Shown one piece after another: positions 58,326 to 64,000 of a stretch of 64,000 nucleotides of DNA (its first letter is position 1; every line of letters begins with the position of its first letter). The position numbers and the translations under genes were made by a program. This DNA is from Thalassococcus arenae. Lineage in GTDB: Bacteria; Pseudomonadota; Alphaproteobacteria; Rhodobacterales; Rhodobacteraceae. A model generated the notes under the pieces. It had not been told where the DNA came from. It saw only the letters and a list, made by a program, of their open reading frames with translations, and ran no database searches. The stretch spans positions 2,188,325 to 2,252,324 of the forward strand of contig NZ_JAHRWL010000001.1 of NCBI RefSeq assembly GCF_019104745.1, given 5' to 3'.

Positions 58326-59012
58326 TCAGTGCAATGTGCGGGTGCAGGTCCAGACGGTGCGGGTGCTGTGTTCGGGCACTTTCTCAAACCCCGCCGCCTT
58401 CAGCCGCGCCTTGCAGGCACGCATCCCGTCGATGCCGTAGACGCCGGGGTGAAACTCGATCACGATCGCGCGGATGCCGTCCAGATCGGCATTGTCCAGC
58501 AACTCCTTTTCGCCGCCCTCGATATCCACGAGCATGACGGTCGGAGCGAAATCGCGGCGCACGGTCTCGAAATCCTCGACCGAGACATCGACCGGCGTGG
58601 TCTTGCGCGCCGGCGTGTCGACCAGAGACGAGCCGAGAAAGGAATTGTGGACGTGAAAGGTCACGCTGTCGGGTTGGTCCGGGGTCGACAGAAGCACGGC
58701 GTTGCGCACCTTGGCCCGGTCGGCCAGGTCGTTGCAGGCGTAAAGCGCCTCGATATGCGGGATCATCGCAGGGTTGGCCTCGAAGGACAACAGCGCTTCG
58801 GGCTTGGCGTTCAGCGCCGTGACGCCGCCGACGATGCCCAGACCGGCGCCCAGTTCCAGCACCCGGTCGCCTTCGCGCACGACATGCAACGCGCCGGCGA
58901 TTTCCTGGCCTTCATAGCGCGCCGCCTCGATCCGGCGGATGCGGGTTTCGTTCAGGAAGGGCGATTGCGGAACGGACAGGCCCATGCAGCGGGCGGCGAT
59001 TTCGGTGCTCAT
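58326..59012 (-). CDS. FkbM family methyltransferase
   Basis: A 228-residue SAM-dependent methyltransferase. Motif I is LELGAGLGIVGG, preceded by DRV; ALLSFEANPAMIPHIEALYAC and VMLVDIEGGEKELLDNADL are FkbM hallmarks. It is upstream of and adjacent to the GT61 gene, suggesting methylation of the same glycan. It is divergent from the NDUFA12 gene across 187 bases. Confidence 0.9.
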   Translation of the reverse strand: MSTEIAARCMGLSVPQSPFLNETRIRRIEAARYEGQEIAGALHVVREGDRVLELGAGLGIVGGVTALNAKPEALLSFEANPAMIPHIEALYACNDLADRAKVRNAVLLSTPDQPDSVTFHVHNSFLGSSLVDTPARKTTPVDVSVEDFETVRRDFAPTVMLVDIEGGEKELLDNADLDGIRAIVIEFHPGVYGIDGMRACKARLKAAGFEKVPEHSTRTVWTCTRTLH

Positions 59013-59199
59013 TGACGATGCCTCGGCTGTGTTTTTTCGTTTTTATCAGGGAAGGGCCACGCAATCATGGCCAAAATGAGGCAGGCTGACCATTTGCCGG
59101 ACGATTTGCCGCGAAAGGACGGGCAGTGTTTCGCCTGTGCCCTCTGGACCACGTTTGCGCGATCGGTCATAAGTCGGGCCATCAGACAGGAGGCCCCGC

Positions 59200-59583
59200 A
59201 TGGGTATTCTCAACACGGTTCTGCGCGCCCTGACCTGGTGGAACGGCCAGACCCTGAACACCCAATTGTACACCTGGCGCAAGGGCGTGAAGGTGGGTGA
59301 GGACGAGCAGGGTAATGTCTATTACGAAACCCGCGACGGCAAGCGCCGCTGGGTGATCTTCAACGGCGATATCGAGGCAAGCCGGATCAGCGCCGACTGG
59401 CATGGCTGGCTGCATCACACCTACAAGGAACCGCCGAAAGACGGCAAGCTGGCCCGCAAGACGTGGGAAAAGCCGCATCAGGAAAACCTGACCGGCACCG
59501 CGATGGCCTATGCACCGGCAGGATCGTTGCGCCGCGAACAACCCGCGTCGCGCGCCGACTACGAGGCGTGGAAGCCCGAATGA
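59200..59583 (+). CDS. NADH:ubiquinone oxidoreductase accessory subunit NDUFA12 (17.2 kDa type)
   Basis: A 127-residue protein of the NDUFA12 family, an accessory subunit of alphaproteobacterial and mitochondrial complex [20 protein letters not shown] and [17 protein letters not shown] are diagnostic. ACAGGAGGCCC precedes the ATG. Its stop overlaps the mlaD start (ATGA), the common gene order here. Confidence 0.95.
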   Translation: MGILNTVLRALTWWNGQTLNTQLYTWRKGVKVGEDEQGNVYYETRDGKRRWVIFNGDIEASRISADWHGWLHHTYKEPPKDGKLARKTWEKPHQENLTGTAMAYAPAGSLRREQPASRADYEAWKPE

Positions 59584-60029
59584 CCCACTCCACCACCGAG
59601 GTGCTGGTCGGCGGCGGTGTTCTGGCCGCGGCGCTGGCCTTCGGGTTTTACGCCGTGCAGGCGACGGGATTGTCACTGGGCGGAGACACCTATCCGCTGA
59701 CCGCTTCGTTCCGCTCGCTGGAAGGGATCACCGTTGGGTCCGACGTGCGCCTCGCAGGGGTCAAGGTCGGCACCGTGACGGGTATCGAATTGAACCCCGA
59801 AACCTATCGGGCCGATACCAGCATCGCGATCCAGAAAGGCATCGAAATTCCCGATGACAGCGCCATCGTCATTTCCTCCGAAGGGTTGCTTGGGGGCAAT
59901 TTCGTTGAGATCAGCCCGGGCGGGTCGCCTTTCTACTATGCCGAAGGCGACGAGATCCTGGACACCCAGGGCGCCGTCAGCCTGGTGTCACTGCTGCTGA
60001 AATACGTCGCCGGAGACGGCAGCGAATGA
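59580..60029 (+). CDS. mlaD: MlaD family (MCE) lipid-transport protein
   Basis: A 149-residue protein with one N-terminal helix (about 7-27) and a single MCE domain ([33 protein letters not shown]). It would be the periplasmic substrate-binding ring of the Mla phospholipid system. It is the only Mla component here; the ABC subunits are elsewhere. It is translationally coupled to both neighbours. Confidence 0.92.
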   Translation: MTHSTTEVLVGGGVLAAALAFGFYAVQATGLSLGGDTYPLTASFRSLEGITVGSDVRLAGVKVGTVTGIELNPETYRADTSIAIQKGIEIPDDSAIVISSEGLLGGNFVEISPGGSPFYYAEGDEILDTQGAVSLVSLLLKYVAGDGSE

Positions 60030-60382
60030 GGCTTGTGTCGCTGGCGTTGGTTCTGCTGGCCGCGACCGCAAGCGCGCAGGAGGCCGTCAACACCGGCACC
60101 GGCGCGATTTTGCGCGGTCTGGACAAGCTGAACGCCAAGGTGGCGGATGTGACGATCCCCAATGGCGGGACGGCCTCGATCGGCCGGGTCGAAGTGATGC
60201 TCAAGGAATGCCGCTATCCCGAGGGCAATCCGTCCGGCGATGCCTATGCCTATCTGACGGTGCGCGAAATCGGCGTGGCCGAGCCGGTATTCAGCGGCTG
60301 GATGGTGGCCTCGTCCCCCGCGCTGAACCCGATGAATCACCCGCGCTATGACGTCTGGGTGATGCGCTGCACGACAGAGTGA
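60026..60382 (+). CDS. DUF2155 domain protein, exported
   Basis: A 118-residue protein with signal [18 protein letters not shown] and the DUF2155 pattern: LRGLDKLNAKVADVTIPNG, ASIGRVEVMLKECRYPEG and ending VFSGWMVASSPALNPMNHPRYDVWVMRC. Function is unknown, but the gene is widely conserved in alphaproteobacteria beside mlaD. Its end overlaps the convergent aat gene by 37 bases. Confidence 0.92.
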   Translation: MRLVSLALVLLAATASAQEAVNTGTGAILRGLDKLNAKVADVTIPNGGTASIGRVEVMLKECRYPEGNPSGDAYAYLTVREIGVAEPVFSGWMVASSPALNPMNHPRYDVWVMRCTTE

Positions 60383-60981
60383 CCGCTGTCCGCAAGGGGA
60401 TGTGAAAGCAGGTCGGCCTCTCGGGTCAGCGCGTCTTCCAGCATCATCTTGTACCGTGCGCGCGACACCTCGATCCCGCCAAGCGACGCCAGATGCGCCG
60501 TCAGGAATTGCGTGTCGAAAAGCGTGAAGCCGCAGCGCCGCAGGTGATCCACCAGCCATGCCAATGCGATCTTGGACGCGTCGCGCCGGCGCGAGAACAT
60601 CGACTCCCCGCAAAACGCCGATCCCATGGCCAATCCATAGATGCCGCCTGCCAGCTGGCCGTCCATCCACACCTCCAGAGAATGGGCATGGCCGCGTTGG
60701 TGCAGCGTGGTGAAAAGTCTCAGGATTTCTTCGTTGATCCAGGTCTCGTTGCGGTCGGCGCACCCCTCCATCACTGCCGCGAAGGCGCGGTTCAGCGTGA
60801 CCTGGTAATCGTCGCGCCGCAGCCGGCGGGCCAGGCTGCGGGACAGGTGGAAACCATCGAGCGGGATGATGCCGCGCCGCCGCGGATCGACCCAGAAAAG
60901 GTCCGGGTCGTCGCGGGTTTCGGCCATCGGAAAGACGCCCGAGCGATACGCGTGCAACAAGAGCTCCGGCGTCAGCGACAT
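60346..60981 (-). CDS. aat: Leucyl/phenylalanyl-tRNA-protein transferase
   Basis: A 211-residue enzyme that adds Leu or Phe to N-termini starting with Arg or Lys, marking them for ClpAP degradation. GVFPMAETRDDPDLFWVDPR and GIYGLAMGSAFCGESMFSR are the core motifs. I use ATG 60981, eight bases after the accC stop; it is the last gene of accB-accC-aat. Confidence 0.95.
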   Translation of the reverse strand: MSLTPELLLHAYRSGVFPMAETRDDPDLFWVDPRRRGIIPLDGFHLSRSLARRLRRDDYQVTLNRAFAAVMEGCADRNETWINEEILRLFTTLHQRGHAHSLEVWMDGQLAGGIYGLAMGSAFCGESMFSRRRDASKIALAWLVDHLRRCGFTLFDTQFLTAHLASLGGIEVSRARYKMMLEDALTREADLLSHPLADSGHSVVQRITQTS

Positions 60982-60988
60982 TCGCCGC

Positions 60989-62344
<1,356 letters not shown>

Positions 62345-62349
62345 GCGCG

Positions 62350-62844
62350 TTACTCGAGGATGACAAGCGGGGCGCCGTATTCCACCGGCGCGCCGTCTTC
62401 GACCAGGATGCGCTTGACGGTGCCGGCGCGCGGAGCGGGGATGTGGTTCATCGTTTTCATCGCCTCGACGATCAACAGCGTGTCGCCTTCGCTGACTTGC
62501 GATCCGACCGTGATGAAGGCGGGCGAGCCGGGCTCGGCCTGCAGGTAGACCGTTCCCACCATCGGCGAGGTCACCGCACCGGGATGGGCGGCGGGATCTT
62601 CGGGCAGCGCGGCCGGCGCAGCAGCGGAAGGCGCGGCACCTGGCGCGGCCGCCGGCGCGGCGACGGGCACGTGAACCGGGGCGACCGGTGCGGCTTGCTG
62701 CAGAACCCGGGCGACGCGCACCTCGAGGCTGTCATCTTCGCCGTAGTCGCGGCGCACTTCCAGTTCGCTCAGATCGTTCTCGCGCAGAAGCTCAGCCAAA
62801 GCCTTGATAAAGGCGACATCCGCGTCGTGGGAATTCTTGCTCAT
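62350..62844 (-). CDS. accB: Acetyl-CoA carboxylase biotin carboxyl carrier protein
   Basis: A 164-residue carrier. An N-terminal helical domain is followed by an Ala/Pro-rich flexible linker (about 51-90) and a biotinyl domain with the modified lysine K130 in [12 protein letters not shown] 62844 gives [12 protein letters not shown] with GGCGAGGTTGGT upstream; longer frames lack support. It leads accB-accC-aat. Confidence 0.97.
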   Translation of the reverse strand: MSKNSHDADVAFIKALAELLRENDLSELEVRRDYGEDDSLEVRVARVLQQAAPVAPVHVPVAAPAAAPGAAPSAAAPAALPEDPAAHPGAVTSPMVGTVYLQAEPGSPAFITVGSQVSEGDTLLIVEAMKTMNHIPAPRAGTVKRILVEDGAPVEYGAPLVILE

Positions 62845-63279
62845 ACCAACCTCGCCCGGACTTTGAAGCGGCGCCTGGGCGCCACGGGTGGCGCGGTTAT
62901 AGGCCAAGCGCGCGGCAGTGAAAAGCGGCGCTCTGCGCCTTTTCCTGGGCTGGACCAGTGGACCAGCCGATTGATGCGACGCGCGCTTGGTCGACGCGGG
63001 GCGGTGCGGCGGTGTCATCGCGGAATGGTCGATCCGGAAGACCCGGGCGCGACGGCCCGGTCGCTGCGGCTGGTCCGCGTTATGGGTTCGGGCGTTCGAC
63101 CGCGTCGCGAAGCCAAGAGTTTGGCATTCGGCGTGTGACATGTACGACGCCGCGTATGGATGCCGTTGCGGCGGTAACGCCGGTCACGGCCAGGCGGCAT
63201 CGGTGCGACTGGCCCATGTCGTGCGGGGCGCGGGCGCGGCCAAGGCCCGGAACGCAGTGCCTTTACAGGATCGCCCGGT
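62845..63279. other. Non-coding spacer upstream of accB
   Basis: This 435-base region between the proline-rich gene and accB holds the accB promoter. I see no ribosome-site-supported frame or RNA gene. A short hairpin (62927-62939) is described separately. The aroQ gene often found here in related genomes is absent. Confidence 0.55.
62921..62944. terminator. Possible small bidirectional terminator upstream of accB
   Basis: AAAAGC-GGCGC-TCT-GCGCC-TTTTCC has a 5-bp stem with A-rich and T-rich flanks on both sides. It could end the minus-strand transcript of the upstream hypothetical gene. Confidence 0.35.
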
Positions 63280-63720
63280 TCAGGCGACCGGGCCGTCGCG
63301 TTCGGCGCGATGCTCATCGAAGGACGGGGGCTGCGCGGTATCCCGGACAGCTTCGCGATCCAGTTTCGACAATTCCGCATAGGCGGGCAGGGTCTGCGGT
63401 GGCCTGGGCAACGGATCCGGCGCAGGCCGGTCCTGAAGCTGGGCCGGTGCCGGTGCAGCAAGCTGTTCCGCAAGCATTTCGGTGATGCGGATCTGCATGA
63501 TCGACGGCGGTGCCGTCTGGCTGTCGGGGTCGGGCGCGCCCTGTTGGCGGGCTTTCCACTGCGGTGGCAACCAGGCGGTCTGCAACCCGGTATTGGCCAT
63601 GTCACGTTGCTTTGGCGGCTGGACCCGCGACGCCGGTGCGTGCCGGAACGCGGCCGGAAGGCCGAAAGGATGCCCGGTGGACCACGGCGCGGTCGAAACG
63701 GGTATGACGGGAAGTTGCAT
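63280..63720 (-). CDS. Hypothetical proline/glutamine-rich protein
   Basis: A 146-residue protein starting MQLPVIPVSTAPWSTGHPFG after GGAGTGCCTGAG. It is rich in Pro, Ala and Gln and looks largely disordered. A short helical island (PPSIMQIRITEMLAEQLA) and a second (LPAYAELSKLDREAV) stand out. No signal peptide or membrane helix is seen. It resembles uncharacterised Rhodobacteraceae proteins, but I cannot name a family. Confidence 0.7.
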   Translation of the reverse strand: MQLPVIPVSTAPWSTGHPFGLPAAFRHAPASRVQPPKQRDMANTGLQTAWLPPQWKARQQGAPDPDSQTAPPSIMQIRITEMLAEQLAAPAPAQLQDRPAPDPLPRPPQTLPAYAELSKLDREAVRDTAQPPSFDEHRAERDGPVA

Positions 63721-63874
63721 CTCAGGCACTCCGCGTTGTGTGCCCCCCGGTTCAAACCTTAGCACGGAGTGACCGGCGATACATCCAAATGCCTAGACTT
63801 GTTCGGAAAATTCGCCCGATTGGTTAACGGGAAAGGGCGGGCGGACGACCGCTCTTTCCCCGGTGGTGTGCGGG

Positions 63875-64000
63875 TCAGCCCCTGTTCATTCTGTTTTCGA
63901 TGAGGTCGTCGACGACGGCGGGTTCGGCGAGTGTCGAGGTGTCTCCGAGGGCGCCGTAGTCGTTTTCGGCGATCTTGCGCAGGATGCGGCGCATGATCTT
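63875..64000 (-). CDS. acs: Acetyl-CoA synthetase, C-terminal end
   Basis: The last 41 codons of the gene are visible, reading [20 protein letters not shown] then [21 protein letters not shown]. The conserved acetylated-lysine region lies at or near the window edge (P-K-T-R-S-G-K upstream is outside). A hairpin with GGGAAAG/CTTTCCC arms and an inner GCGG-TCGT-CCGC lies 23-50 bases after the stop and may terminate transcription. Confidence 0.88.
   Translation of the reverse strand, partial: KIMRRILRKIAENDYGALGDTSTLAEPAVVDDLIENRMNRG

Noticed and set aside
62845..63279. Degenerate or missing aroQ upstream of accB
   Set aside because: No translated frame in this spacer shows dehydroquinase motifs; the region appears simply non-coding.

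Overview
The window comes from a GC-rich alphaproteobacterium of the Rhodobacteraceae (Roseobacter/Rhodobacter type). Three gene neighbourhoods point there: the cco-usp-fnrL-hemN cluster, a Paracoccus-like thiosulfate-oxidising sox cluster, and the NDUFA12-mlaD-DUF2155-aat-accCB run. I make no species claim. The DNA is ordinary chromosome, about 90% coding, with many 1-4 base start/stop overlaps. I saw no tRNA, rRNA, insertion sequence, prophage or CRISPR array. Many long open frames lie antisense to real genes and are artefacts of high GC.

Layout. 1-8.1 kb: microaerobic respiration. The 5' end of ccoG and the cbb3 oxidase genes ccoNOQP are on the minus strand. A tandem universal stress protein, a RidA-like protein, the regulator fnrL and oxygen-independent hemN follow. 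Four FNR boxes (TTGAY-N4-RTCAA) tie these units together. 8.1-15.7 kb: a LysR regulator, a 45-residue orphan protein, the yejABEF-type peptide importer and a membrane-anchored cytochrome c (cycM). 15.8-20.1 kb: prephenate dehydratase, a small membrane protein and three TadE/TadG-like surface proteins. 20.4-27.4 kb: glutamate dehydrogenase and heterotetrameric sarcosine oxidase (soxBDAG). 27.5-36.1 kb: dnaG, rpoD, HlyU-family, SRPBCC, dienelactone hydrolase, YjbQ, nrdR and ribD. 36.2-40.9 kb: a capsule export/assembly trio (kpsC, kpsD-like, kpsS) sits between ribD and ribE.

41.6-53.3 kb: the sulfur-oxidation cluster soxTRS (minus) and soxVWXYZABCDEF (plus). SoxR is the repressor. SoxS, SoxV and SoxW handle periplasmic thiol chemistry. 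SoxYZ carries the sulfur substrate, SoxAX loads it, SoxB releases sulfate and SoxCD oxidises the sulfane. Three sites sharing ATGYGAATT lie upstream of soxT, soxV and soxX and are probable SoxR operators. A strong terminator separates soxXYZA from soxBCDEF, and a second closes the cluster.

53.3-64 kb: a photolyase/cryptochrome-like protein whose domains are in reversed order, clpP, clpX, a second RidA, a GT61 glycosyltransferase with an FkbM methyltransferase, the complex I accessory subunit NDUFA12, mlaD, a DUF2155 protein, aat, accC, accB, a proline-rich hypothetical protein and the C-terminus of acetyl-CoA synthetase. Points most worth a second look: the reversed-order photolyase, the SoxR operator set, an intrinsic terminator inside the first codons of kpsC, four GANTC sites before rpoD, and the soxA/soxB terminator plus an 18-bp perfect palindrome.
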